A stretch of 64,000 nt of DNA, from contig NZ_AP018439.1 in the NCBI RefSeq assembly GCF_009937955.1, positions 992,001 to 1,056,000 on the forward strand, written 5' to 3'. The notes below the pieces were generated by a model that was given only the letters and a program-made list of their open reading frames with translations, had not been told where the DNA came from and searched no databases. The position numbers and the translations under genes were made by a program. Below, in pieces: positions 9,351 through 18,091 of the stretch. Positions within the stretch are counted from its first letter, which is position 1. The number at the start of each line of letters is the position of its first letter. The stretch comes from Undibacterium sp. KW1. GTDB taxonomy: Bacteria > Pseudomonadota > Gammaproteobacteria > Burkholderiales > Burkholderiaceae_D.

Positions 9351-10126
9351 AAACAGTAGATGCAAGGTCAGGCTGGACCTGGGTGGCCCGGGGTTTTGCG
9401 CTATTCCGTCAACGGCCCGCAGAGTTGATCAGCTTGTTTTTCTTATGGATGATGCTGACTCAATTGCTGAAGTTCATTCCTGTCGCAGGGCAATTCCTGA
9501 GCCTGTTTTTGTTCCCGGTATTTTCAGTCGGGCTTATGCAAGCCTGTTTGCTGGTAGAAAACGAGCAGAGAATAACGCCCAGCTTGCTTTTTATCGGTTT
9601 TAAATCTCAGCACAGGATGGCTTTGCTGGGGTCAGGTGTCTTCCGTATATTGGCCATATTTGTAACGGGCTTACTGTCTGATGCACTGGCTGACGGAGAT
9701 ATCGAGGCCTTCGTAAAAATTATGCAAACGGCCGGACCTATGGATGCGAACGCGCTGCAGCAAGCTTTTCCTTTCAAGGGTATTTTCTTTTCGGTCCTGT
9801 TTTATATTCCATTTGCGATGGCATTTTGGTACAGCGTTCCGTTGATGGTATGGCAGCGAATGTCGCTGATGAAATCCATGTTCTATAGTTTCTTTGCCGT
9901 GCTGCATTCCTGGAAAGCCTTCATTGTCTATGTCCTTGCCTTGTATGGTGTGATGATACTGGTCAGCCCGTTTGCACTTATTTTTGCAGGAATAGATATT
10001 TATGTTGCAGCACTTATGCTTGCAGCATTGTCATTTCTTATTTTTGTTATCGCTTATTGCTCTTCTTATCCGACTTACACAGATGTTTTTGGTAAGCCGG
10101 ATGCAGGAGATCAGCCTGCTACCTGA
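9347..10126 (+). CDS. BPSS1780-family inner-membrane protein of unknown function
   Basis: A 259-residue polytopic membrane protein with five or six hydrophobic helices. The beginning, [20 protein letters not shown], is typical of the BPSS1780 group that follows homoserine kinase in many Burkholderiales. Its start codon overlaps the thrB stop. The 3' end overlaps the end of the convergent OsmC gene by 16 bases. Its role is not known, and nothing in the sequence shows an active site. Confidence 0.75.
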   Translation: MKTVDARSGWTWVARGFALFRQRPAELISLFFLWMMLTQLLKFIPVAGQFLSLFLFPVFSVGLMQACLLVENEQRITPSLLFIGFKSQHRMALLGSGVFRILAIFVTGLLSDALADGDIEAFVKIMQTAGPMDANALQQAFPFKGIFFSVLFYIPFAMAFWYSVPLMVWQRMSLMKSMFYSFFAVLHSWKAFIVYVLALYGVMILVSPFALIFAGIDIYVAALMLAALSFLIFVIAYCSSYPTYTDVFGKPDAGDQPAT

Positions 10127-10566
10127 TGTTCTGAGGGTAGATCCAGGTCTTCGATGATCTCATAGCTATGCGTCATTTCTGCTGTCTTTTCCAGCATGAT
10201 TGATGCAGAGCAGTATTTTTCATGTGACAGCTTGATAGCGCGTTCAACCAGGTTGGCTTTCAACTGACGGCCACGCACGACGAAGTGAAAATTGATCTTG
10301 GTGAATACCTTGGGCTCGGTTTCCGCACGTTCGGCTGTCAGCTTGACGTCACAGCCACGGATATCCTGCTTGCCCTTGCGCAAAATCAGCACCACATCAT
10401 AAGCCGAGCAGCCACCTGTGCCCAGCAATACCATTTCCATAGGGCGGGGCGCAAGATTACGGCCGCCGCCATCAGGTGCGCCATCCATTAATACAGCATG
10501 ACCGGAACCGGTTTCTGCCAGAAAAGACATGCCGGACGACCCTGTCCAGCGTACTGTTGCTTCCAT
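10111..10566 (-). CDS. OsmC family protein
   Basis: A 151-residue OsmC/Ohr-fold protein. The start at 10566 (MEATVRWTGSSGMSF) is preferred over an upstream ATG because GGAGGGGAGC lies just before it. OsmC-family proteins are dimeric peroxidases or redox-linked stress proteins with two reactive cysteines. Here they appear in GGCSAYDVV and KYCSASIMLEKTA. The arrangement fits the YhfA-like branch rather than Ohr. The gene is convergent with, and slightly overlaps, the BPSS1780 gene. Its 5' side faces the candidate small RNA. Confidence 0.88.
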   Translation of the reverse strand: MEATVRWTGSSGMSFLAETGSGHAVLMDGAPDGGGRNLAPRPMEMVLLGTGGCSAYDVVLILRKGKQDIRGCDVKLTAERAETEPKVFTKINFHFVVRGRQLKANLVERAIKLSHEKYCSASIMLEKTAEMTHSYEIIEDLDLPSEHQVAG

Positions 10567-10662
10567 TCTTTGCTCCCCTCCGTTGAAATAGAAAATACCG
10601 TGCTCAGATTGTAGCCTATTGCTCAAAATCGTGAACTTTTGCGCAAAAAACTGTAAATTACC

Positions 10663-10691
10663 TTGCACTGCACAATTTCTTGTCCTATTAT
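10663..10691 (+). promoter_or_regulatory. Sigma-70 promoter candidate of the intergenic small RNA
   Basis: TTGCAC at 10663-10668, an exact 17-base spacer and TATTAT at 10686-10691. The predicted start is about 10698, immediately before a stem-loop. The spacing and both hexamers are good. Confidence 0.65.
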
Positions 10692-10697
10692 TGACTC

Positions 10698-10799
10698 ATC
10701 GGTTAGTTAGTGGCAAGTCTGTCAACTAACCTTGCAATTGTCTCCTCCACCTACTCCTTTGGTGGATTCAACCCGAAGCCAGTCTTCGGGTTTTTTTTT
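10698..10799 (+). ncRNA. Candidate trans-acting small RNA with anti-Shine-Dalgarno loops
   Basis: About 102 bases between the OsmC gene and rplM form a complete transcription unit without an open reading frame. Three hairpins follow the promoter: GGTTAGTT 10701-10708 with AACTAACC 10724-10731; TCCACC 10746-10751 with GGTGGA 10761-10766; and a terminator ACCCGAAG 10771-10778 with CTTCGGGT 10784-10791 followed by a long T run. The unpaired stretches carry CTCCTCC (10742-10748, partly in stem 2) and the loop TACTCCTTT (10752-10760), both complementary to ribosome binding sites. This is the architecture of Hfq-type small RNAs. No known family was recognised, so the call is structural. Confidence 0.62.
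10771..10799 (+). terminator. Rho-independent terminator of the candidate small RNA
   Basis: A perfect eight-base stem with a five-base loop (CCAGT) and nine consecutive T. No protein gene ends upstream on this strand; the nearest plus-strand gene ends about 640 bases earlier. Confidence 0.9.
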
Positions 10800-10861
10800 G
10801 CCCTATTTCTGCAAAATTTCCACATAGTGCCTGCAAAGACTGCACAAAAATTAAACAGTTC

Positions 10862-10890
10862 TTGCACTAAGTCTTTGAAAATACTATAAT
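10862..10890 (+). promoter_or_regulatory. Promoter of the rplM-rpsI operon
   Basis: TTGCAC at 10862-10867, a 17-base spacer and a consensus TATAAT at 10885-10890. The transcript would have a leader of about 110 bases before rplM, room enough for autoregulation by L13 or S9, though no specific structure was proved. Confidence 0.75.
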
Positions 10891-11009
10891 TTCCGACTCC
10901 CTGATCGCCCAAGGGAGAAGTGATAAGGACGAGTCTGCTGAAATGAATGGCAGAACCACCAAAAACACAGCATATTTGAGGGCGTTTTTAACTTTTATTA
11001 GGATTCAAC

Positions 11010-11438
11010 ATGAAAACCTTTTCCGCTAAGGGCCATGAGGTTCAGCGCGACTGGTTCGTGATTGACGCGACAGATAAAGTACTCGGACGTGTTGCCAGCG
11101 AAGTGGCACTCCGTTTACGCGGCAAACATAAACCAGAATTTACACCACACGTAGACACAGGCGATTTTATCGTTGTTGTTAACGCAGGCAAACTGCGCGT
11201 GACTGGTACTAAAGCTCTGAACAAAACATACTACCGTCACACTGGTTATCCAGGCGGTATCTATGAAACAAATTTCCAGAAAATGCAAGAGCGTTTTCCA
11301 GGTCGTGCACTCGAGAAAGCTGTTAAAGGCATGTTGCCTAAAGGCCCACTCGGCTATGCAATGATCAAGAAGCTGAAAGTCTATGCAGATGCAACACATC
11401 CGCATGCAGCTCAGCAACCACAAGTACTCGACATCTAA
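11010..11438 (+). CDS. rplM: 50S ribosomal protein L13
   Basis: A 142-residue ribosomal protein, full length for L13, starting [20 protein letters not shown]. Typical blocks are [43 protein letters not shown] and [22 protein letters not shown]13 binds 23S rRNA early in assembly of the large subunit. It lies nine bases before rpsI, the universal bacterial arrangement, behind a strong promoter. Codon use is biased as in highly expressed genes. Confidence 0.99.
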   Translation: MKTFSAKGHEVQRDWFVIDATDKVLGRVASEVALRLRGKHKPEFTPHVDTGDFIVVVNAGKLRVTGTKALNKTYYRHTGYPGGIYETNFQKMQERFPGRALEKAVKGMLPKGPLGYAMIKKLKVYADATHPHAAQQPQVLDI

Positions 11439-11447
11439 GGATTAGCC

Positions 11448-11840
11448 ATGATCGGTAATTACAACTACGGAACTGGCCGTCGCAAGAGCGCAGTTGCTCG
11501 CGTATTCCTGAAATCCGGCAGCGGCAAGATCGTTGTCAACGGCAAACCGGCTAACGAGTATTTCTCTCGTGAAACTGGCCTGATGGTCATCCGTCAACCT
11601 CTGGAACTGACTAATAATCTCGAAACATTCGACATTATGGTTAACGTTCACGGTGGCGGCGAATCCGGCCAATCCGGTGCTGTTCGTCACGGTATCACTC
11701 GCGCCCTGATCGACTACGATGCAACTTTGAAATCTGAATTGTCCAAAGCTGGCTTCGTTACTCGTGATGCTCGCGAAGTTGAACGTAAAAAAGTTGGTCT
11801 GCGCAAAGCACGTCGCGCAAAACAATTCTCCAAGCGTTAA
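11448..11840 (+). CDS. rpsI: 30S ribosomal protein S9
   Basis: A 130-residue ribosomal protein starting [20 protein letters not shown] and ending in the conserved basic tail [11 protein letters not shown]. That tail reaches the P-site tRNA in the assembled 30S subunit. The [20 protein letters not shown] segment is diagnostic. The gene follows rplM closely, and an intrinsic terminator lies about 50 bases after its stop, closing the operon. Confidence 0.99.
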   Translation: MIGNYNYGTGRRKSAVARVFLKSGSGKIVVNGKPANEYFSRETGLMVIRQPLELTNNLETFDIMVNVHGGGESGQSGAVRHGITRALIDYDATLKSELSKAGFVTRDAREVERKKVGLRKARRAKQFSKR

Positions 11841-11891
11841 TTTTTTATCGCTGGAAGCAATTACTACAATTGCTGCAATTGTTACAAGAGA

Positions 11892-11918
11892 AAGCCGCCT
11901 GCAAGGGCGGCTTTTTTG
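11892..11918 (+). terminator. Rho-independent terminator of rplM-rpsI
   Basis: AAGCCGCC at 11892-11899 pairs with GGCGGCTT at 11906-11913, followed by T residues. Confidence 0.92.
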
Positions 11919-12008
11919 CTTTGAAGCATGTAACGAGTTTTTTCAGTCTCGACGGCATGGACTCTTATGCTGCTAGAATAGCGTCAAAATTTCTTGCAAG
12001 GAAAGCAT

Positions 12009-13046
12009 ATGATTAAAATTGGCATCGTAGGTGGCACGGGATATACCGGGGTAGAATTATTGCGCATATTGGCCACCCATCCTGAAGCGCAAATCACGGC
12101 AATCACTTCCCGCAAGGAAGATGGCTTGCCGGTTTCTGAAATGTATCCTTCCCTGCGTGGCCGCGTGGATATCGCTTTTTCTGCGCCAGATAAAGCCAAC
12201 CTCAAGGAATGTGACGTCGTCTTCTTCGCCACCCCGCATGGCGTCGCCATGGCACAGGCACCTGAATTGCTGGCCGCTGGCGTCAAGGTCATCGACCTGG
12301 CAGCAGATTTCCGCATGAAGAATGTGGCCGAGTTTGAAAAATGGTACGGCATTCCGCACACTTGTACCGATGTGCTGGAAGAAGCTGTTTATGGCTTGCC
12401 AGAGCTGAACCGGGCCGCGATCAAGACCGCCAGGGTAGTTGGTAATCCTGGTTGCTACCCAACCACCATGCAACTGGGTTTTGCACCGCTGCTGAAGGCA
12501 GGCATCATTGATGCCGGTAACCTCATCGCTGACTGCAAATCCGGCGTCTCCGGCGCAGGCCGCAAGGCTGAGCTTGGTCTCTTGTTCTCTGAGACCAGTG
12601 ACACCTTCAAAGCCTATGGCGTATCCGGCCACAGGCATACCCCTGAGACCATAGAACAATTGCAGCGCATCAGCAAAGAGCAGATCGGCCTGCTGTTCAC
12701 GCCGCACCTGGTGCCTATGATACGCGGCATGCATTCCACTCTGTATGCGCGCCTGACTACAGAAATCAGCAACGAAGACTTGCAGGCCCTGTTTGAAAAT
12801 GCCTACAAGGATGAAGTCTTTGTTGATGTCCTGCCATTCGGCTCGCATCCTGAGACACGTTCCACCCGCGCTTCCAACATGTTGCGCTTGGCTTTGCACA
12901 GACCAAACAATGGCAATACCGTCGTCATACTGGTCGTGCAGGATAACCTGGTCAAAGGTGCATCCGGCCAGGCGGTACAGTGTATGAATCTGATGTTTGG
13001 CCTGGCCGAAAATACCGGCCTGATGCACGTACCAGTGCTGCCGTAA
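12009..13046 (+). CDS. argC: N-acetyl-gamma-glutamyl-phosphate reductase
   Basis: A 345-residue enzyme of arginine synthesis that reduces N-acetylglutamyl phosphate to the semialdehyde with NADPH. The ATG at 12009 is chosen because AAGGAAAG precedes it and the product begins [19 protein letters not shown] with the Rossmann glycine motif. The catalytic cysteine is Cys149 in [22 protein letters not shown] and HRHTPE are further family blocks. It is the type 1 (long) ArgC. The next gene starts ten bases after its stop, so it probably belongs to a transcript with the DUF6776 gene. Confidence 0.97.
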   Translation: MIKIGIVGGTGYTGVELLRILATHPEAQITAITSRKEDGLPVSEMYPSLRGRVDIAFSAPDKANLKECDVVFFATPHGVAMAQAPELLAAGVKVIDLAADFRMKNVAEFEKWYGIPHTCTDVLEEAVYGLPELNRAAIKTARVVGNPGCYPTTMQLGFAPLLKAGIIDAGNLIADCKSGVSGAGRKAELGLLFSETSDTFKAYGVSGHRHTPETIEQLQRISKEQIGLLFTPHLVPMIRGMHSTLYARLTTEISNEDLQALFENAYKDEVFVDVLPFGSHPETRSTRASNMLRLALHRPNNGNTVVILVVQDNLVKGASGQAVQCMNLMFGLAENTGLMHVPVLP

Positions 13047-13056
13047 TCACGCAGCC

Positions 13057-13782
13057 ATGGCAAAGTCACGTCTGACTCCCAAGCGCTTCCTGGCGCCAAA
13101 AATGACGATTACGCATGAAAAGCCATGGACATTTAAAGTGGCCATGGCTGGCATCGTCATTGGCATTGCTGCCGGCGTTGCCTGGTGGACTTATGACCTC
13201 GGCAAGAGCTTTGCCTTTGGTTCCAGGATCAGTGCTGACCAGGTCGAAGAACTCAAAGAAAAAATCAAGGAATTGACTGCCGAACGTGACAAGCTGTCAC
13301 TGGCAGCCAATACCATAGAGAGCACTGTCAATATTGACAAATCTACCCAGAAGCAATTGACCGACCAGGTCAAGGCACTGACGACAGAAAACCTCAAGCT
13401 CAAGGATGACCTGGCTTTTTTTGAAAGCCTGACGCCCTCAGCCGTAGGCGCAGAAGGGATTTCCCTGCAAAATTTCAAGGTGGAAATGCTAAGCCCTGGC
13501 CAGTTGCGCTACAGGGCGCTGGTCATGCAAGGTGGCAAGACGGGGCGGGATTTCACTGGGGAAATGCAATTTAGCTTGAACTTGGTACAAGTTGGTAAAC
13601 CTGCTACGATGCTGTTTCCCGATCCTAAATCGGGCGATGCCGGGAAGTTGAAGTTATCATTCCGGCATTATCAAAGGCTGGAAGGTACGATCACCTTGCC
13701 AGAGGGAGCTACGGTTAAAGCTGTACAGGCCAAGGTGTTAGCAAATGGCCAGACCCGGGCTCAGCAAATGGTCAATTTATAG
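13057..13782 (+). CDS. DUF6776-like single-pass membrane protein with coiled coil
   Basis: A 241-residue protein. One transmembrane helix lies near residues 27-45 (VAMAGIVIGIAAGVAWWTY). After it comes a charged heptad-rich segment (VEELKEKIKELTAERDKL) that should form a coiled coil, and then a beta-rich C-terminal domain that would lie in the periplasm. The match to DUF6776 is by overall layout and by its place before bactofilin and erpA in related genomes. Its function is unknown, but a membrane-anchored partner of bactofilin in envelope shaping is conceivable. The stop codon lies in a short direct duplication. Confidence 0.6.
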   Translation: MAKSRLTPKRFLAPKMTITHEKPWTFKVAMAGIVIGIAAGVAWWTYDLGKSFAFGSRISADQVEELKEKIKELTAERDKLSLAANTIESTVNIDKSTQKQLTDQVKALTTENLKLKDDLAFFESLTPSAVGAEGISLQNFKVEMLSPGQLRYRALVMQGGKTGRDFTGEMQFSLNLVQVGKPATMLFPDPKSGDAGKLKLSFRHYQRLEGTITLPEGATVKAVQAKVLANGQTRAQQMVNL

Positions 13783-13795
13783 CGGTCAATTTATA
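13770..13795 (+). repeat. 12-bp direct repeat around the stop codon of the DUF6776 gene
   Basis: GGTCAATTTATA occurs at 13770-13781 and again at 13784-13795, a period of 14 bases. The first copy supplies the TAG stop together with the following G. It looks like a small local duplication. Confidence 0.7.
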
Positions 13796-13883
13796 AACCA
13801 CGCAAAGAAACTGCTGCAATTGCTAAAAATAGCATTTCTCATCTGCTGCGGGTTCTGGCTTATTTCCTCAAAAGGGAGCAAGA

Positions 13884-14273
13884 ATGTTTAACCGAAAAAC
13901 AAAAAACACCATAGATAGCTTGATCGGTGCAACCACGGTCATACAAGGTGATTTGCATTTCAAGGGCGGTTTGCGCATTGATGGTCATATTCGCGGCAAT
14001 GTTGTCGCTGATCTCGAAGCATCCAGCATGCTGGTGATCTCTGAGCAGGCAAAAATTGATGGTGAAGTCCGTGCAGCCCATATCGTTGTCAATGGCGTCA
14101 TCAATGGCCCGGTATTTTCGTCAGAATTGCTTGAATTACAGCCAAAAGCACAAATATTTGGCGACGTACACTATAAAACACTGGAAATGCTGAGTGGTGC
14201 CGTGGTTTCTGGCAAGCTCAGCCATGACCAGGCGCAAGAACCTGTCCTGAAACTCGCAGCGAGCAATGCATAG
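13884..14273 (+). CDS. Bactofilin (polymer-forming cytoskeletal protein)
   Basis: A 129-residue bactofilin, a beta-helical protein that polymerises into filaments or sheets under the inner membrane and helps place cell-wall or envelope machinery. The repeating pattern GDLHFKGGLRIDGHIRGNVVA and INGPVFSSELLELQPKAQIFGDVHY shows the right-handed beta-helix core, with short disordered ends. AAAAGGGAGC is a good ribosome binding site. It lies between the DUF6776 membrane protein and erpA; the former may be its membrane partner. Confidence 0.92.
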   Translation: MFNRKTKNTIDSLIGATTVIQGDLHFKGGLRIDGHIRGNVVADLEASSMLVISEQAKIDGEVRAAHIVVNGVINGPVFSSELLELQPKAQIFGDVHYKTLEMLSGAVVSGKLSHDQAQEPVLKLAASNA

Positions 14274-14321
14274 ATTTCAGTGCGGGTCTATAATGATGGT
14301 AAATAGTCTGAAGGAGTAATT

Positions 14322-14672
14322 ATGAACGCTGTTGCCGAAATGCCCGCACCCATTGTTTTCACTGAAAGCGCCGCTGCCAAAGTAGCCCAGCTGATTGAAG
14401 AAGAGGGTAATCCTGACCTGAAACTGCGCGTCTTTGTACAAGGCGGCGGTTGCTCAGGCTTCCAGTATGGTTTCACATTTGATGAAATCACCAATGAAGA
14501 TGATACGACCATGACCAAGAATGGCGTCCATTTGCTGATCGATTCCATGAGCTACCAGTACCTGGTTGGCGCAGAAATCGATTACAAGGACGACCTCGAA
14601 GGCGCACAGTTTGTTATCAAGAACCCAAATGCAACAACCACTTGTGGTTGCGGCTCTTCGTTCTCAGCATAA
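14322..14672 (+). CDS. erpA: Iron-sulfur cluster insertion protein ErpA
   Basis: A 116-residue A-type carrier that delivers Fe-S clusters to target proteins, including IspG/IspH of isoprenoid synthesis. The three cluster-binding cysteines are Cys44 in [11 protein letters not shown] and Cys108 and Cys110 in TTCGCGSSF, almost at the E. coli positions. The Shine-Dalgarno AAGGAG lies just before the ATG. A TATAAT hexamer at 14289-14294 hints at its own promoter, though the -35 is poor. A strong terminator follows. Confidence 0.96.
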   Translation: MNAVAEMPAPIVFTESAAAKVAQLIEEEGNPDLKLRVFVQGGGCSGFQYGFTFDEITNEDDTTMTKNGVHLLIDSMSYQYLVGAEIDYKDDLEGAQFVIKNPNATTTCGCGSSFSA

Positions 14673-14690
14673 TCCTTGTTGATTTGCCTG

Positions 14691-14718
14691 AAAAAGGACG
14701 CTTAGGCGTCCTTTTTGC
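14691..14718 (+). terminator. Rho-independent terminator after erpA
   Basis: AAAAAGGACGC at 14691-14701 pairs with GCGTCCTTTTT at 14706-14716 over a four-base loop. Confidence 0.92.
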
Positions 14719-14832
14719 TTTTTTTCATGCCAATTTGTTACATTTTACTGACTCTGGATAAATTGAATACAGGATGATTTCCTGTAAGATTCCGCCCTTT
14801 AAGCTTTTGGCAATCTAAAGAGGTGGTTCAAC

Positions 14833-15321
14833 ATGAAAAATAAACTGGCATTTGCCCTGATCTCCCTTTCACTCGCGATAGCAGTACCAGCGCACGCTGC
14901 TCAAGGAGAGCTAGGCAAAGCAGAGCACCGCCAGTATCTTGCCATGCTCAAGGCAATTAATGACAATGATGCCCCTGCCGTAGAGAAACTCATCAAGAAC
15001 AAGATCAGGCTGGACTTGCAGGAAGACAGCCGGGCGGCACCCACCTTCATGACTCAGGCTGCATTGAAGGGTAACAACGACATTATCCTGGCCTTGCTCA
15101 AGGCAGGCGCCAGCATAGAATCTACCAATGGTGACGGACATACCCCCTTATTCTGTGCCGTGATGGCGGATAAGCTGGAAACAGTGCAACTGCTGATCAG
15201 TAAAAAAGCTGATGTGAATGCCACCGCACCTAACGGGGATACACCTTTGTCCACTGCAAAAGATGCAGCAAAAGCCAACAAGAAAATGATAGAAGTTCCG
15301 GTGAGAGCCGGAGCTAAATAA
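14833..15321 (+). CDS. Secreted ankyrin-repeat protein
   Basis: A 162-residue protein with a signal peptide ending near VPAHA, so probably periplasmic. The mature part holds about three or four ankyrin repeats: MTQAALKGNNDIILALLKAGA, HTPLFCAVMADKLETVQLLI and DTPLSTAKDAAKANKKMIEV are the clearest. Ankyrin repeats bind proteins and have no catalytic residues; small periplasmic forms such as AnkB of Pseudomonas are linked to catalase function. No catalase lies nearby, so its partner is unknown. An AGAGG site precedes the ATG. Confidence 0.82.
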   Translation: MKNKLAFALISLSLAIAVPAHAAQGELGKAEHRQYLAMLKAINDNDAPAVEKLIKNKIRLDLQEDSRAAPTFMTQAALKGNNDIILALLKAGASIESTNGDGHTPLFCAVMADKLETVQLLISKKADVNATAPNGDTPLSTAKDAAKANKKMIEVPVRAGAK

Positions 15322-15513
15322 GTAAGCCTTCCAAGTGATTCTTATTATCGACTTGGCAGGCAATATCTCGCCCTGCGAAGCAGCCTGTCTGACAGACTGT
15401 TGCATACTGCACTTCCGCAAGGAATAATGAAAAGTATTTGCGGCAATTTCTCAGAACAATTCATCACAAGAGCATTAAAGCTGATTACACTCCTTGAATA
15501 AACAGGAGCCAGC

Positions 15514-16992
15514 ATGGAAGCATCCCTAGTCATATCTTCACGCCAGCAAGACCTTGTGCGCGCACTGCGTCAGCAATTGCCTGCGCATTGCATTTTGTAT
15601 GATGAAGAAGATACCCGTCCTTATGAATGCGACGGTCTGGCTGCCTACCGCCAGTTGCCGATGGTGGTGACCCTGCCAGAGAATGAAAGCCAGGTCATCA
15701 GCATTATCAATATCTGCCGTGAAAAGCAGATTGCCATCGTGCCGCGTGGTGCCGGCACCGGTTTGTCTGGCGGAGCCATGCCGATTGCTGATGGCCTGGT
15801 GCTGTCAACAGCCAAGCTCAATAAGATCATCAAGGTCGATGCTTATGCCCGCACTGCCGTGGTACAGCCAGGCGTGCGTAACCTGGCGATTTCTGAAGCG
15901 GTATCTGCACATGGCTTGTATTACGCACCCGACCCATCTTCACAAATCGCCTGCACCATAGGCGGCAATGTGGCAGAAAATTCTGGTGGTGTACATTGCC
16001 TCAAATATGGCCTTACCGTACACAATGTCATGGCCGTGCGCGCCATCACCATGGAAGGCGAAGTCATCGAGCTGGGTGGTGGAGCGCTGGATGCGCCTGG
16101 TCTGGATTTGCTGGCGGTGTTCATAGGTTCAGAAGGCATGCTCGGTGTCGTCACTGAAGTGACCGTCAAACTGATACCCAAGCCGCAAACTGCGCGCGTC
16201 ATCATGGCGTCGTTTGATGATGTCGTCAAAGGCGGTAATGCGGTTGCCAGCGTGATTGCGGCAGGTATCATTCCTGCCGGGCTGGAGATGATGGACAAGA
16301 CCTCTTCACGCATGGTGGAACCCTTTGTGCAGGCGGGTTATGACACCGATGCCGAGGCTATTTTGCTCTGTGAATCAGACGGTACCATAGAAGAAGTCGA
16401 AGAAGAAATCGCCCGCATGAGCGCCGTGCTGGAGCAGGCAGGCGCCACCGCACTGGCAGTGTCGACTACTGAAGCAGAACGCCTGCGTTTCTGGTCTGGC
16501 CGCAAGAATGCTTTTCCCGCTGCGGGCCGTATTTCTCCCGATTATTACTGCATGGATGGCACGATACCGCGCAAGCATCTGGCGCAAGTCCTGATCGGCA
16601 TCGCCGCCATGGAAGAAAAATATGGCCTGCGTTGCGCCAATGTCTTTCATGCAGGCGATGGTAACCTGCATCCACTGATTTTATTTGATGCAAATAAAGA
16701 AGGTGAGTTTCACAGGGCCGAGGAATTTGGTGCCGAGATACTGGAGTTGTGTGTCAAGGTCGGCGGCACGATTACCGGTGAACATGGCGTAGGCATTGAA
16801 AAAATTAATTCCATGTGCGTACAGTTTTCCAGTGAAGAGATTACCGCCTTCCTCGCCCTGAAACGGGCTTTTGATCCTGCGGCCTTGCTGAATCCGGATA
16901 AAGCCATACCTACCTTGCACCGCTGCGCTGAATACGGCCGCATGCATGTGAAAAGAGGCGTAGTGAAGTTCCCTGATTTGCCGCGTTTTTAA
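15514..16992 (+). CDS. glcD: Glycolate oxidase subunit GlcD (FAD-linked)
   Basis: A 492-residue FAD-binding flavoprotein subunit of the membrane-associated glycolate oxidase that turns glycolate into glyoxylate. The PCMH-type FAD domain shows PRGAGTGLSGGAMPIADGLV and the segment GGNVAENSGGVHCLKYGLT. The C-terminal FAD-linked oxidase domain contains NVFHAGDGNLHPLILFD and TGEHGVGIEKI. ACAGGAGCC precedes the ATG at 15514. glcE and glcF follow within 31 and 3 bases, forming the standard three-gene unit. D-lactate dehydrogenase is the main alternative for a single gene but is made unlikely by glcE. Confidence 0.95.
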   Translation: MEASLVISSRQQDLVRALRQQLPAHCILYDEEDTRPYECDGLAAYRQLPMVVTLPENESQVISIINICREKQIAIVPRGAGTGLSGGAMPIADGLVLSTAKLNKIIKVDAYARTAVVQPGVRNLAISEAVSAHGLYYAPDPSSQIACTIGGNVAENSGGVHCLKYGLTVHNVMAVRAITMEGEVIELGGGALDAPGLDLLAVFIGSEGMLGVVTEVTVKLIPKPQTARVIMASFDDVVKGGNAVASVIAAGIIPAGLEMMDKTSSRMVEPFVQAGYDTDAEAILLCESDGTIEEVEEEIARMSAVLEQAGATALAVSTTEAERLRFWSGRKNAFPAAGRISPDYYCMDGTIPRKHLAQVLIGIAAMEEKYGLRCANVFHAGDGNLHPLILFDANKEGEFHRAEEFGAEILELCVKVGGTITGEHGVGIEKINSMCVQFSSEEITAFLALKRAFDPAALLNPDKAIPTLHRCAEYGRMHVKRGVVKFPDLPRF

Positions 16993-17023
16993 AGACAGAG
17001 GCTAGACTTAATTGGACGATGGC

Positions 17024-18088
17024 ATGCAAACGACGCTAGACAATTTTCGTGAACGCATAGTGGCAGCAAGTGCCAGTGGCACCGCGCTGCAGATACAGGG
17101 CAGTGGCAGCAAGCACTGGTATGGGCAGGAAGTGCAGGGTGAGGTACTGGATACCAGCGCCTACAGCGGCATCCTGGCCTATGACCCGACCGAACTGGTA
17201 CTGACAGCCCGCAGCGGTACGCCGCTGACAGAAATAGAAACCGCCCTGGCAGCACAAAACCAGATGCTGGCATTCGAGCCACCGCACTTTGGTGCTACCG
17301 CCACCATAGGCGGTGTCGTCGCAGCAGGCTTGTCTGGCCCACGGCGGCCTGCCGTCGGTACTGTGCGTGATTTTGTGCTGGGCGCCAGCCTCATGAATGG
17401 CCAAGGGCAAATACTGGAATTTGGTGGTCAGGTCATGAAGAATGTCGCTGGCTATGATGTCTCTCGTCTGCTCACTGGTTCCATGGGTTGCCTGGGTTTG
17501 CTGCTGGATATTTCCGTCAAGGTTTTGCCCAAGCCATTTGCAGAAACCACCCTGGTGTTTGCCTTGTCAGAAGCAGATGCGCTGACGCGTTTGAATCAGT
17601 GGGCAGGGCAGGCCTTGCCTATCTCGGCCAGTTGCTGGCATGTAGGCCGTCTGATGCTGCGTCTGTCTGGCGCAGAGGCTGCAGTGCGTGCTGCCAAGGC
17701 CAGGCTGGGTGGTGAAGAAATGCAGGATGCCACGGTTTTTTGGACGGCTTTGCGCGAACAGACCCTGGATTTTTTCCAGCAGGAAGAAGAACACGGCTTA
17801 TGGCGTTTGTCGCTACCATCTACCAGCCCAGCCTTGAAGCTGACCGGCAAATCCATGATTGAATGGGGTGGAGCGCAGCGCTGGCTCTACAGCACAGAAA
17901 AACCAGAGCTGATACGCCTGGCGGCATTGGCAGCCGGTGGTCATGCGAGTTTATTCCGTGGTGGTGACAAGAGCACAGGCGTGTTCGCCCCCTTGTCTGC
18001 ATCCATAGAAAAAATACACAGACGCCTGAAGAATACTTTTGATCCCGCCGGTATATTCAACCCCGGTCGCATGTACAAAGGCTGGTAA
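17024..18088 (+). CDS. glcE: Glycolate oxidase subunit GlcE
   Basis: A 354-residue second FAD-binding subunit of glycolate oxidase, shorter than GlcD. The FAD segment is FGATATIGGVVAAGLSGPRRPAVG, shortly followed by NVAGYDVSRLLTGSMG. The C-terminal FDPAGIFNPGRMYKGW ending is typical. The ATG at 17024 is preferred; an in-frame TTG at 17012 would add four residues, and neither has a strong ribosome binding site. The stop is three bases before the glcF start, so translation is probably coupled. Confidence 0.94.
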   Translation: MQTTLDNFRERIVAASASGTALQIQGSGSKHWYGQEVQGEVLDTSAYSGILAYDPTELVLTARSGTPLTEIETALAAQNQMLAFEPPHFGATATIGGVVAAGLSGPRRPAVGTVRDFVLGASLMNGQGQILEFGGQVMKNVAGYDVSRLLTGSMGCLGLLLDISVKVLPKPFAETTLVFALSEADALTRLNQWAGQALPISASCWHVGRLMLRLSGAEAAVRAAKARLGGEEMQDATVFWTALREQTLDFFQQEEEHGLWRLSLPSTSPALKLTGKSMIEWGGAQRWLYSTEKPELIRLAALAAGGHASLFRGGDKSTGVFAPLSASIEKIHRRLKNTFDPAGIFNPGRMYKGW

Positions 18089-18091
18089 ACA

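Noticed and set aside
15331..15356. CCAAGT-N14-ACTTGG inverted repeat upstream of glcD as a regulatory site
   Set aside because: Six-base arms with a wide AT-rich spacer and no adjacent GlcC-type regulator make the support too weak.
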